Notes under the pieces: model-generated
The model's database searches: none
What the model saw: the letters and a program-made list of their open reading frames with translations, nothing else
What the model was told of the DNA's origin: nothing
Program-made: the position numbers and the translations under genes
Assembly (NCBI RefSeq): GCF_004379255.2
Contig: NC_056046.1
Span: 1,364,001-1,428,000, forward strand
Origin: Salvia splendens
Taxonomy: Eukaryota > Streptophyta > Magnoliopsida > Lamiales > Lamiaceae
Direction: 5' to 3'
DNA length: 64,000 bases
In this document: positions 1-9,265 of the stretch, one piece after another
How positions within the stretch are numbered: position 1 is the stretch's first letter
Layout of the letters: every line of letters starts with the position of its first letter

Positions 1-1322
1 TTTAAGATTGAAAAGACACTAAATATTTTTTGCTCAAATAAGAATAGACATGTACATGATCATTAAATAAGTTTTAATTATTTTGGTGTATCAAAAAAAT
101 CCAATGGTGACTGACTGTCTGACACAGACCCACCGCCCCACACTCGTGTCTACGTGGCCCAATCAAAACTAGAGAGGGAGAGAGAATTAACCTAATTTTT
201 TCTCACTTTTTTCAATTTTCAACTAATTTCGGTTACAAAGAAAATTATTTCAAAGGTTCCGAAAATAAATTGTACTGTACTAGTTTAAATTACACTCATG
301 TAAATAGTATAGAAAAGACCATGAAATGAAGTGGTGCATCTATGACTTTCATTTTAATGTGGATCGTGTGACAAATAATTATTCCTTCCTGCTAATTTTA
401 AATAGAGCAAATCTTATTTGGCACGGGATATTAGTAGTATTATTTTATGAGTTGGGGGAAAAGAAAATAAAGTGAAGTTATAAGAAAGAATAAAATTGAG
501 AGAGTGATGTTTTCATTTTAAGAATGTGTCATTTAGAGTAATGCATTTTAAAAAGAAAAATGTGCTTTCTCAGTATTATTATGAAAAAATAAATATACTA
601 AAATTACTATATTTTGAAACATTGTTAGATTTCAAAGTTACACATTTCAAATACAAAAACAAAAGCAAATTACACAATATTTATTTTATTTTTTGATTGA
701 GTCTTTTGTTTCTTCCAAGCAATGATAACTTTGTCAACAGAAATTTGTAGAAACGTATTAGTATTTTTTTTATAATAAAAGTGGCTAAAATAATCATTCA
801 AAGATTGTCCATGTAAATATAAGTAAAGTATAAAAATAAAAATAAAACCCGGTAAAAAGTTTCCATAGATAGAAATGGAACTAATTTGTTGGACGTACAA
901 ACATTGAAAAATGAATCTATTTTTCGTAAACAAAGAAAATATGAATTTTGTGGCACATATATTACTATATAATAATAATAATAATGTATAAAAATTGGGG
1001 CAAAAATTGTACTCCTTGTTCCCTTTATGCACTAATGAAAAAATGTGGTATGCCTAATTTTTTTATGTACTACTACTATAAATTTGTCCAATTAACTACT
1101 CCTACTTAAGTAGTACTTCAAATAGAATGGTTTTTTCAATAATGAATAAATCATAAATTGCATCGTTTTACGTCATTAGTCTTACATCATACTGGGACCT
1201 AGTTTGTGGATATACTAAAAAATTACTCCTACAAAATAAACCAAAAGCAAAAGAAAAAAATAATTATCACATTGGCCTTCTACTTGGTTCTTGCCCATAT
1301 TATGAAGATAAAGATTGCCCCA
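1..1322. other. AT-rich intergenic stretch
   Basis: This stretch is AT-rich with many homopolymer runs. The only open frames are short, low-complexity and rich in Phe, Ile and Lys, with no recognisable domain. It ends with CCCCA, which is the left copy of the target-site duplication of the adjoining retrotransposon. Confidence 0.7.
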
Positions 1323-1923
1323 TGATGGGGTACGGACTAAACAAGCCCAACAGCAGTGACGGCCCATCAGCCCAAAGCCCAAGGAAGAGTATCAGTTCGG
1401 CATTACCAAAGAGTTCGGCCCTAGCCTACAGCTCGGTAAAAGCCGACCAGTCAAGCTCTACTCTCAGATCGGCTAAAGCTGCTCGGCAATAGTTCAGCAG
1501 TTCGGTCTCAGTATTCGACCGAACTGGAAGATAGTCAACTCATGCAGGATAGTGGACCAAGTACAGAGATAGTGGACTCATGCAGGATCTCATGCAAGAT
1601 AGTGGACCCATGCAGGATCTCCATGACCTCCACGACATCCACAACCATCATTAGTGGTGATGCAAGCCACGATCTTAGTTCAAGGTATAAATAGAACTCA
1701 GATCAGATAAAGAAGGTTAAGTTCGAAGGGAGTTCTCTAGAGATAAAATATCAAATAGCAAGTCTGTATTGTAAGCTGTAGAAAACAGATCAAGCAATAC
1801 AACTCTGCCCTCTTTTCTTCCCGTGGACGTAGATTTACCTCAGTAAATCGAACCACGTAAATCTCGGTGTCGTGATCTGTATTTTCCTGCATTCATCACC
1901 ATCAAAAATTCGCCAAACCATCA
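1323..1923 (+). repeat. 5' LTR
   Basis: This is a 601-bp long terminal repeat that reads base for base the same as 7682-8282 as far as I can compare by eye. A TATA-like box, TATAAATA, lies at 1686-1693. The R/U5 part should therefore begin around 1715-1720, which is inferred from TATA spacing. Confidence 0.93.
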
Positions 1924-1924
1924 C

Positions 1925-1942
1925 TGGCGCCGTCTGTGGGAA
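1925..1942 (+). other. Primer binding site
   Basis: TGGCGCCGTCTGTGGGAA begins one base after the LTR. Its TGGCGCC start matches the tRNA 3' end pattern used by many plant gypsy elements (tRNA-Asp-like). The match becomes weaker after the first ten bases. Confidence 0.75.
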
Positions 1943-1999
1943 ACAGAGAACCAAATTTGTGATAAAGCGAATTTTTGACCCTTTTTCCACCCCAAAAAA

Positions 2000-3076
2000 A
2001 TGCATACCAGATCACATACTACCCGTAATACCGTTCGTGAAAACCATGAGGAAGCTAGCCCAGCCCGCAGGTCCGGAAAACAGCCTCGGGAGACAGCTAC
2101 TTCCAGTTTTCACGATGAAGGAACAAGCCGCTCAAAAGGTCCACACACCGAGTCTTCCCAGCAGCCTGATTTGAATGAGGCTGTCAAGCTGTTCTTGGCT
2201 GAGAAGCAGGATGAGTTCTTAGCCTTCCTGCAAAAGAGCCAACAGCCGAAGACGAAAACGGTGGATTCTCCCTCCTCCTCCAGACATGAAAGTCACTACC
2301 GCAGTAGTGCCGTGTCTTCCAGGAAGAAGAATCCTCCACCCCGACATATTCCTGTCCCTCCTCGGTGCCGAAATCACAGGAGATTTCCATCTCCTCCATA
2401 CCGAAGAGATGTCGGGTTCGCCATGTACGGAGCATTGAAGACTCCGTTCTCGGACGATATCACCCGAACTCCCCTTCCACAGAACTACCGAACTCCGTCG
2501 ATGACTTATGACGGGTTGGTGGATCCTCATGACTTCCTGGGACGCTATCAGTATAATATGGCGAACCAGGGTCTCAATGAGGTCCATATGTGCAAGCTGT
2601 TCCCCGAGCTGCTTATCGGGAACGCGAGAAGGTGGTTCGATAGCCTCCCCCAAGGCAGCATTAGATCTTACCGAGATCTAATGGATGCTTTCCACAGGAG
2701 GTTCTTTCAGAAAGCGGAAGCCCGGATCACTTCGGCTCAGCTGCTTTCTATACGTCAAGGTCGCGACGAAAAGATCAGCGACTTCATGACGAGATTCCAC
2801 AAGGAATGCCTACAAGTAGATGATCTCAACGATCTACTTGTCATTTCGGCATTCCAAAATGGAATCCTGCCCGGAGCTCTCTACAGAAAGCTCGTGGAAT
2901 GCAGTCCGCAAACAGCTCAAGAGATGTGGGACATTGCGGACAAGTTTTCTCGTGCCGATGAGGCAGACCGTCGAAAACGGTCTTTAGACAGCTCATCTAG
3001 AGAAGACAAAAAGAAGCCCGATCATAGCGATCAGAGGCTTCCTCGCCGAACACCTTCCCCACCAAAGGAGGGATAG
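2000..3076 (+). CDS. Retrotransposon gag protein
   Basis: The 358-residue protein has a basic, Ser/Pro/Arg-rich first half and then a plant retrotransposon gag capsid region at about residues 145-320. Family hallmarks include the stretch around ARRWFDSLPQGSI and, further on, FHRRFF and ISDFMTRFHKEC. The ATG is the first one after the primer binding site, in an A-rich leader. No CCHC zinc knuckle is present, and the frame stops just after a basic tail, about where a nucleocapsid would begin in relatives. This fits a deletion that removed the gag end together with most of pol. Its likely role is particle assembly, possibly supplying or borrowing partners in trans. Confidence 0.88.
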   Translation: MHTRSHTTRNTVRENHEEASPARRSGKQPRETATSSFHDEGTSRSKGPHTESSQQPDLNEAVKLFLAEKQDEFLAFLQKSQQPKTKTVDSPSSSRHESHYRSSAVSSRKKNPPPRHIPVPPRCRNHRRFPSPPYRRDVGFAMYGALKTPFSDDITRTPLPQNYRTPSMTYDGLVDPHDFLGRYQYNMANQGLNEVHMCKLFPELLIGNARRWFDSLPQGSIRSYRDLMDAFHRRFFQKAEARITSAQLLSIRQGRDEKISDFMTRFHKECLQVDDLNDLLVISAFQNGILPGALYRKLVECSPQTAQEMWDIADKFSRADEADRRKRSLDSSSREDKKKPDHSDQRLPRRTPSPPKEG

Positions 3077-3229
3077 CGGTCATCCGAGGTGATCGAAAAA
3101 GAGCAAGTGTGTTCGCAGATTGCGCTTAAAAGTGCCGAGCAATCAGTTCGGCACCATCAAGCATAGCAATCACAGCAGCCGGAGTCAGAGGCAGGCGAAA
3201 TGACCGAAGTCACACCGGAGCCGAACTCG

Positions 3230-3632
3230 ATGGTGTACGGCACTGAAGCCGTGATTCCGGTTGAGATCGGCATACCCAGTCCCCGAACTCAATTTCTCCT
3301 CAGAAATGAATGGTGACGGACTGAGAGCCGAACTAGATCTTGCCGAAGAAAGAAGAGAATTGGCCTGCATAAAAGCAGCCAAGTACAAGGAGCAAGTAGC
3401 CCGGTATTATAACCAAAGGGTGAAAAAGCTGCAATTTCAAGTGGGAGATCTCGTCTTGAGAAACAACGAAGTAAGCCGAGCAGAAAAGCTGGGCGAACTC
3501 GAACCCACATGGGAAGGTCCATATCGGGTGTCAGAAGTCCTCGGCAAAGGGTCTTACAAATTGACTCACGTGTCAGGAGCACAAGTACCCCGAACATGGT
3601 ACGTTTCCAACCTCAAAAAGTTCCATTTGTAA
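3230..3632 (+). pseudogene. Integrase C-terminal remnant, frameshifted
   Basis: The end of a Ty3/gypsy integrase is visible in two frames. From 3230 the frame reads VYGTEAVIPVEIG, a hallmark of plant gypsy integrases, and stops within about 25 codons. The continuation, with YNQRVKKLQFQVGDLVLR and the chromatin-binding-type tail PRTWYVSNLKKFHL, is in another frame from about 3285 to 3632. The two halves need one frameshift near 3280-3300. Everything between gag and this point (protease, reverse transcriptase, RNase H and the integrase core) is absent; only about 150 bp of unrecognised sequence remains. Confidence 0.85.
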
Positions 3633-3810
3633 GAGACAGTCCGGTCAGTCTGTCTTGTGTCTAGTTCGGTCCTAAGGCTATGTGCGTTTTTGTCTCTATG
3701 TGCTTTTTATTTGTCTAGGTGTGTTTTGTCTGTCTATGTGCGTGTCGTCTCTTACAAATGTTACTGAGGTATCTTGTTCTTCAAAGGCTGATCCCCTTTT
3801 TAGAACATAT

Positions 3811-4000
3811 ATAAGCCAACGATTGTGAGTCAAAGCTTCTAAAGAGGATACAAGACCACAATTCAGCTTAAACAAGCAGTTCGTCTGAAACGAACTGCAA
3901 TAAGCCAACGATTGTGAAGTCCAAGCTTCTAAAGAGGATACAAGACCACAATTCGGCTTAAAAAAAACAAGCAATTCGTCTGAAACGAACTGCAACAAAT
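3811..4000 (+). repeat. Two tandem copies of a ~90-bp unit
   Basis: A unit starting ATAAGCCAACGATTGTGA and ending ACGAACTGCAA occurs at 3811-3900 and again at about 3900-3995. The copies differ by a few substitutions and small A-run indels. They lie in the non-coding stretch after the integrase remnant. Confidence 0.8.
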
Positions 4001-4091
4001 GGATAGTCCGATCCACGCGATAAAACTCGCCGAATTAGGACAAGGGAAAGTCCGATCCAAGCGATAAAACTCGCCAAATTAGGACACAAGC

Positions 4092-4366
4092 TTAGTCCGG
4101 TCAAAGAAATTTACTTCATCAGACCAAAGACGAGTCCGGTCAAAGATGTTTATTTCATCAGACCAAAGACGAGTCCGGTCAAAGATGTTTATTTCATCAG
4201 ACCGAAGACGAGTCCGGTCAAAGATGTTTATTTCATCAGACCAAAGACGAGTCCGGTCAAAGATGTTTATTTCATCAGACCGAAGACGAGTCCGGTCAAA
4301 GAAGTTTATTTCATAAGACCGAGGACCATGTCCGGTCAAAGAAGTTTACTTCATAAGACCGAGGAC
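4092..4366 (+). repeat. 39-bp tandem repeat, about seven copies
   Basis: The unit contains GTCCGGTCAAAGATGTTTA and CATCAGACC and repeats every 39 bp. Copies differ mainly as CCAAAG versus CCGAAG and ATG versus AAG. As 39 is divisible by three, the minus strand reads as a 13-residue repeat with no stop codons (units contain DEINIFDRTRL). I see no start signal or neighbouring domain to suggest that it is translated. Confidence 0.9.
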
Positions 4367-4503
4367 AAGTACGATGAAATTATTTCGCTGAGCTGTTAAT
4401 ACGCAGTGTTAGAAGCGAAATGAAGATTTCATTTTTTAAATCTTGTTCGGCATACAACTCCGCTACCCTACAAAATGGCGTTACGCTATTACAAAGGACT
4501 ATT

Positions 4504-5259
4504 CTACTGTCCAGGGTTGCTAAAGTTGAGCCACCTATTCACAAAATCCTCGTGAAGCTGAGTTCGGGCGTTCCAGGCAGCTGCAGAATAAGCAGGTCGA
4601 CGAGATGCTCTAATCGACCTGCCACCTCTTCTCTGAGCCCGGGAAGCCCTAGCACCTCGGCGGCGAAGAGTCTCTTCACGAAGCATTTGCCGATCTTGCT
4701 CACTCATAACCACAGCTCCTCTGCGAACTTCAGTCCGTCCTCGACTTGACGTCTCTGGTTGTCCCTGAGTTCGTTGCTGACTTGGAGTAGGGTTTTGAGC
4801 AAGTGAATCAGAGGTTTGAGCTGGAGTACTAGCATCTGTTGGCGGGAAATGCCTGAGGAATCTCTCAATTGAGGGACGCCGGGAAAGAACTATGTCGTAC
4901 CGAGAAGCCCAGCGCCGCAATGATTTCACGACTTGTTGGCAAGCCGAGCTCTCCAGCGCATTGTTCCTCCGGAGTACATTATATTCCTCCCACAGTTCGT
5001 CAACTCGTTCCTGAACTTCAGAGATGGTCATTCCCCCGCGCCTGCAGATGAAATCCTCATACGCAGTCCTCTCAGCGACGGCGGTATTCAGCTCGGCCTC
5101 CAGATCTTTCTTTTCGGACTCTAAGTCCTTATTGTCGGCCTCCAGCTTCACTGAACGAGCCAAGAGTTCGTCATTCTTCACCTGGTCAGCTATGGCTCTT
5201 TTCTCAGCTTCGTCTAAAGCCGAAGAGTACAGCCGCTTCCAGTGAAGTACCTCCAGCTC
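4504..5259 (-). CDS. Antisense ORF 2 of the retrotransposon, coiled-coil protein (partial or exon)
   Basis: About 251 codons are open on the strand opposite to gag. The first part is an acidic and basic coiled coil, with heptad-like stretches such as LEADNKDLESEKKDLEAEL. A Pro/Gln/Ser-rich linker and a strongly Arg-rich tail with RRRGARASRAQRR follow. The upstream edge at 5259 is a possible AG splice acceptor (CTCAAG before GAG CTG GAG), and the first ATG inside the frame is at 5181. I cannot tell whether it is a further exon of the antisense gene upstream or a separate ORF. No known catalytic domain is recognised. Confidence 0.5.
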   Translation of the reverse strand, partial: ELEVLHWKRLYSSALDEAEKRAIADQVKNDELLARSVKLEADNKDLESEKKDLEAELNTAVAERTAYEDFICRRGGMTISEVQERVDELWEEYNVLRRNNALESSACQQVVKSLRRWASRYDIVLSRRPSIERFLRHFPPTDASTPAQTSDSLAQNPTPSQQRTQGQPETSSRGRTEVRRGAVVMSEQDRQMLREETLRRRGARASRAQRRGGRSIRASRRPAYSAAAWNARTQLHEDFVNRWLNFSNPGQ

Positions 5260-5480
5260 CTTGAGAGTTAAGAATACAAAGCAGCTACGTCAGTTCGGCA
5301 TTTCAGCTTACCGAGCAGGTAGTAAACCACAACAGGAGTAAGAGAGTACGAAAGGCTATACGAAGACACAAGAGCAGAAAGAAGAATTTTTTCATTCATA
5401 AGAAAAAAAATTTTCTACACAAGGGCTTCAAGGCCGTTTTACAAGAAGGAAGAAACTAAACTAAGAGAAGGAAGATGAAA

Positions 5481-7343
5481 TCATACTCCGCTAGCTTCGT
5501 CTCCGCCTTCTCGGTGAGGTTCAGCTTCCTTCTCCTTGTCTGCTTCAGCTTCAGCCTCGGCCTCCCTGCTCTCCCCAGCCTGCTCGGCGCCACCGTAGCC
5601 GATCTGCTGCGCCTCCTGCTCGGCCTGCTCATCACCGGTCTGCCGCTCATGCTGCTCGGTCTCACCCTCTCCATGGAAAATTGGAGCGGGTGAAACTGAC
5701 CCTATGGAGGCAAAGATAGCCTCCATGTTCTCATCGCGGTCAGCTCGGCAACTACGAACTTGGTCTGCAGAAAGCAGGACCGAGGACGAAGCAAGCTCCT
5801 CAAGCACCGGCAGACTCTGAAGCCGAGCTGCTATCTCTCGGCCGTACAGCGGCAGGATGACTTCGGGACCCTGCTCGGCTTTATCGGTCATCAGTTTCAG
5901 CAGATCACCGACAAAGGCTGAAAATTGGTTGCTCAGAAAGAGTTTCTCCGCGAAAGCACGGAGAACCTCCCCTTGGGCAACCACGGCAGCAGCATCCCTC
6001 CGTTTCGTCTGCTCTCGCTGGATGACGAGCTGGTTTTTGGCAAACTGAGCTTCATCCTGGGCCGAAATCCTAGCAGCTCTGGCCTTCTCAAAGTTAGCCT
6101 CAGCCTGTTCGGCCCGATGACAAGCAGCCGCCAACTTCCTCTGCATCTCAGCATAGTCATTGGACGCTTTGGAGAGTTCGACGGCGACGAGCTTGGAGAG
6201 CATATCGTTCCTCTGAAAATGGATAAAGAAAAAAGTCAACAAAGGGGCCACAAAAAATACAGGAAAAAAGCAAGGCCAGAAAATCAAGAAGAGAATTCAC
6301 CTCGGCGAAGTCCGTGGGCCATAAAAACGGCTCACAGATATGTTCCGAAGGAGGCGCCAAGACCACGTCTTTCTCTGGCGCTCTCGGGGGCTTCTGGGCC
6401 TTCCCCTTCCCCTTTGCCGAAGTCGACTCCGGCTTCTTCGGATCCGAAGAGGTTTTTTGCCTTTTCGGAGTCCTCTCGGCATCAGACGCCGAGCTGGTGG
6501 TTTTCGGCCTCTCCGGCTCCTTGGACTCCGAAGATTTGCGGCTCAGCTTATTCAATATGTTCACTACCGAAAAACAAGGAAACAAGGTTAGTTTTCGCCG
6601 CTAAAGCAGTAAGGCATAAAAAACAAATCCTCACCCTCAGTCTCTTCGTCCGAAGACGAGATATTGAACACGAGGTCGCCCTTGACGAGCTCAGTTTCCG
6701 AGTATTGTTTCCTAATCATAGGAATCTTATTGAGCTCGCCCTCGAGCTCGGCCAACGGTTCTAACCGAGGATGGGGAATCACGGACTTCGGCCCTCTCCA
6801 AGGAAAGCCCGGAGCCGAAGTCCTATTATAAAAAAAGAAACGGTTTTGCCATTTCGGCCACTTGGTTTTGCAGAAGGCCCTAAAAGGCTGTAAGGGGATC
6901 AAGTAAAACCAAGATCCCTTCCTTTTAAACTGGAAAAAATTAAGGATTGCCCGCAGAGACAAATCCTTATCTAGCCTACGGAGTTCGGCAGCAAAAGCCG
7001 ACAAGTGCCTCCAAGAATTCGGAGTCACCTGACCTAAAGGGAGTTGAAAAAAATCAAGAAGCTCTACAAAAGGTGGGGGAAGAGGGAAACGAAGCCCGCA
7101 TTCTAAGCAGGCTTCGTAAACGGTGGCATAACCCTCCGGCGGGTCGTTAGCCCTATGATCATCGTCGGGAACCACCGCCTTCCCCCCGGGAAGAAGATAT
7201 TTTTCGTGTAGAGATATCACGGTGTCCTTACTCAAGACGCTGTGAAAGTATTCTACAGTCTTCTCCCCGGACTCTTTCCGGCTAGAAGACCCCTTGCCCC
7301 CTTTCCTACCGCTACCTAACTCGGAAGAAGAAGAAGAAGACAT
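5481..7343 (-). CDS. Antisense spliced gene: 'putative gypsy type transposon' domain plus coiled coil
   Basis: Three exons join in frame: 7343-6635, 6563-6301 and 6212-5481. They total 1,704 nt, or 567 residues. The start at 7343 opens with a poly-Ser stretch. Residues of roughly 60-200 resemble the plant transposon-associated family Pfam PF04195 ('Putative gypsy type transposon'), for example around YEACLECGLRFPLPPPFVELL and PNSWRHLSAFAAELRRL. The middle is Lys/Ser/Pro-rich and nuclear-localisation-like (ERTPKRQKTS). The last exon is a long coiled coil with an acidic Gln/Glu/Ala tail. Its function is unknown; such antisense ORFs are described in Tat-type gypsy elements. Both introns have GT/AG borders and no exon contains a stop, so it looks intact although pol is gone. 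Confidence 0.72.
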
Positions 7344-7666
7344 GGTTCTTACTCTTTGCAAAATCTGAAGAAATTCTGAAGAAATTCTTGAAAGCGGAAG
7401 GAAATTTTTACGCAAAGGAGATAGAGTGCAGAAGAAGCTATAGCAAAAGTGTTCAACTGATGAAGAAAGGACGTATTTATCAGATTCGGAGAAGATTTCA
7501 AAATCATCGCACTGTTTCGAATCCCACCTTTTTAGGATTCAACGGCCGGATTTTACTGTCGCATTTAATGCAGTCACGCGCAAGGCACGTCCCCTGACGT
7601 CAGCCTCCCCCGTACCTTTATCCAGAATGCCGAAGTGACTCGCTTCGCCGAAGTGATTCACTTCGT

Positions 7667-7681
7667 CTTTCGGGGGGGTAG
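7667..7681 (+). other. Polypurine tract
   Basis: CGGGGGGGTAG directly precedes the TG of the 3' LTR. This is the expected position and composition for the plus-strand primer of a gypsy-type element. Confidence 0.75.
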
Positions 7682-8282
7682 TGATGGGGTACGGACTAAA
7701 CAAGCCCAACAGCAGTGACGGCCCATCAGCCCAAAGCCCAAGGAAGAGTATCAGTTCGGCATTACCAAAGAGTTCGGCCCTAGCCTACAGCTCGGTAAAA
7801 GCCGACCAGTCAAGCTCTACTCTCAGATCGGCTAAAGCTGCTCGGCAATAGTTCAGCAGTTCGGTCTCAGTATTCGACCGAACTGGAAGATAGTCAACTC
7901 ATGCAGGATAGTGGACCAAGTACAGAGATAGTGGACTCATGCAGGATCTCATGCAAGATAGTGGACCCATGCAGGATCTCCATGACCTCCACGACATCCA
8001 CAACCATCATTAGTGGTGATGCAAGCCACGATCTTAGTTCAAGGTATAAATAGAACTCAGATCAGATAAAGAAGGTTAAGTTCGAAGGGAGTTCTCTAGA
8101 GATAAAATATCAAATAGCAAGTCTGTATTGTAAGCTGTAGAAAACAGATCAAGCAATACAACTCTGCCCTCTTTTCTTCCCGTGGACGTAGATTTACCTC
8201 AGTAAATCGAACCACGTAAATCTCGGTGTCGTGATCTGTATTTTCCTGCATTCATCACCATCAAAAATTCGCCAAACCATCA
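7682..8282 (+). repeat. 3' LTR
   Basis: This is the 601-bp partner of the LTR at 1323-1923, identical by eye. Its TATAAATA box at 8045-8052 could drive read-out transcription towards the kinase gene that starts about 1 kb downstream on the same strand; that is an inference. Confidence 0.93.
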
Positions 8283-9265
8283 CCCCACCATATGGATTTT
8301 GGTTCACTTAAATACAAGATGTGATTATTAGTTATATCCTGCAAGAATACTTTTTATTGATGTATAATCTTTTGATAAATACATCACTAAGATTTAAATA
8401 ATCTAAATTCGACGCATAAATTATATTCTCCATGATTGTTTGGACTTTATTCAACTTTAAATATGATTATATATTTATATAAGTCCCATTCATATGGGTT
8501 TTGTAATTTTTCTTTTCTTTCCTTTTTGCTCATAACGACTATCTAGTGTGAAATGGTTATGTAATAAACTAGTAGTTGAAGCAGATTAGAATATTGTAGA
8601 AAAAGTATTGTGTAAAATTGTAGAACGAGTGAAAATGGGTTTCAAGAATCATACTATTTGAATTCAAATACTATCAAATACCTTCAAAATTACATATTTA
8701 TCATTGAATAAGAGTTTTGAATCTAAATATCTACATTTTGATTCACCGGGTTGTCTTTTGCAAATTTCGTATTAGTTTATGCAGCCCTAATATTGCTAGC
8801 TAATGTATGTAGGGTTGCTTAAAAGGTTAATTGGTTATCGATTAATTCAGTTAATGGTTGATTAATACGTGTGAATTGGTTATTAACAGATGGTTTCTCT
8901 CGATTATCATAACTGACAAATAATCTAGTGAGTGTCTCTAAGTCAACCCATAATCTATCATGTAAGTCTCTAAGAAAAATATATATATTTTGCTATTATA
9001 AGTAATTATATGAAATGATCCCTTATAATGAGTATATTAGTAACATTGATTGTATTAGAAATTAGAATGATGTTGTGATATCCCATGTCTTAAGGAACAC
9101 CATAGAGAGTAAAACCCCTACCCCAAATATAGTCACAAAAGTCAATAAAAACATAACAACACGTGCATGGGCGAGCAGCTGCGGTAGCGCACAACCAGCA
9201 TAGATCCACGCCGCTGTCCAGCACTACCGCTGCTCTGCCCTCGCATCTCGATATAAATATAAATA
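8283..9265. other. Intergenic region upstream of the kinase gene
   Basis: It begins with the right target duplication CCCCA and is then AT-rich. The last ~200 bp are more GC-balanced and should hold the promoter and leader of the kinase gene. I recognise no gene or known motif with confidence. Confidence 0.6.

Larger units (their letters stand above)
1323..8282 (+). mobile_element. Full-length Ty3/gypsy-like LTR retrotransposon, non-autonomous, recently inserted
   Basis: The element is 6,960 bp with two 601-bp LTRs starting TGATGG and ending CCATCA. It is flanked by a perfect 5-bp target duplication, CCCCA at 1318-1322 and 8283-8287. A primer binding site follows the 5' LTR by one base, and a G-rich polypurine tract abuts the 3' LTR. 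On the plus strand it encodes a gag protein and only the C-terminal end of an integrase; protease, reverse transcriptase and RNase H are missing. On the minus strand it encodes a spliced gene of the plant 'putative gypsy type transposon' kind. Extra antisense ORFs are known from Tat-clade gypsy elements such as Retand, so assignment to that clade is plausible but inferred. Movement would depend on reverse transcriptase from a relative. LTRs that look identical imply recent insertion. Confidence 0.93.

Noticed and set aside
670..1032. 120-codon minus-strand ORF at the left edge
   Set aside because: It is an AT-rich chance frame of Phe, Ile, Tyr and Lys without a domain or codon bias.
2000..3076. 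Search for a CCHC zinc knuckle at the end of gag
   Set aside because: None is present; the frame ends in a basic Pro/Ser-rich tail, so no nucleocapsid was annotated.
4092..4366. Regularly spaced repeats that might suggest a CRISPR array
   Set aside because: The units are contiguous 39-bp tandem copies with no unique spacers, inside a plant retrotransposon.
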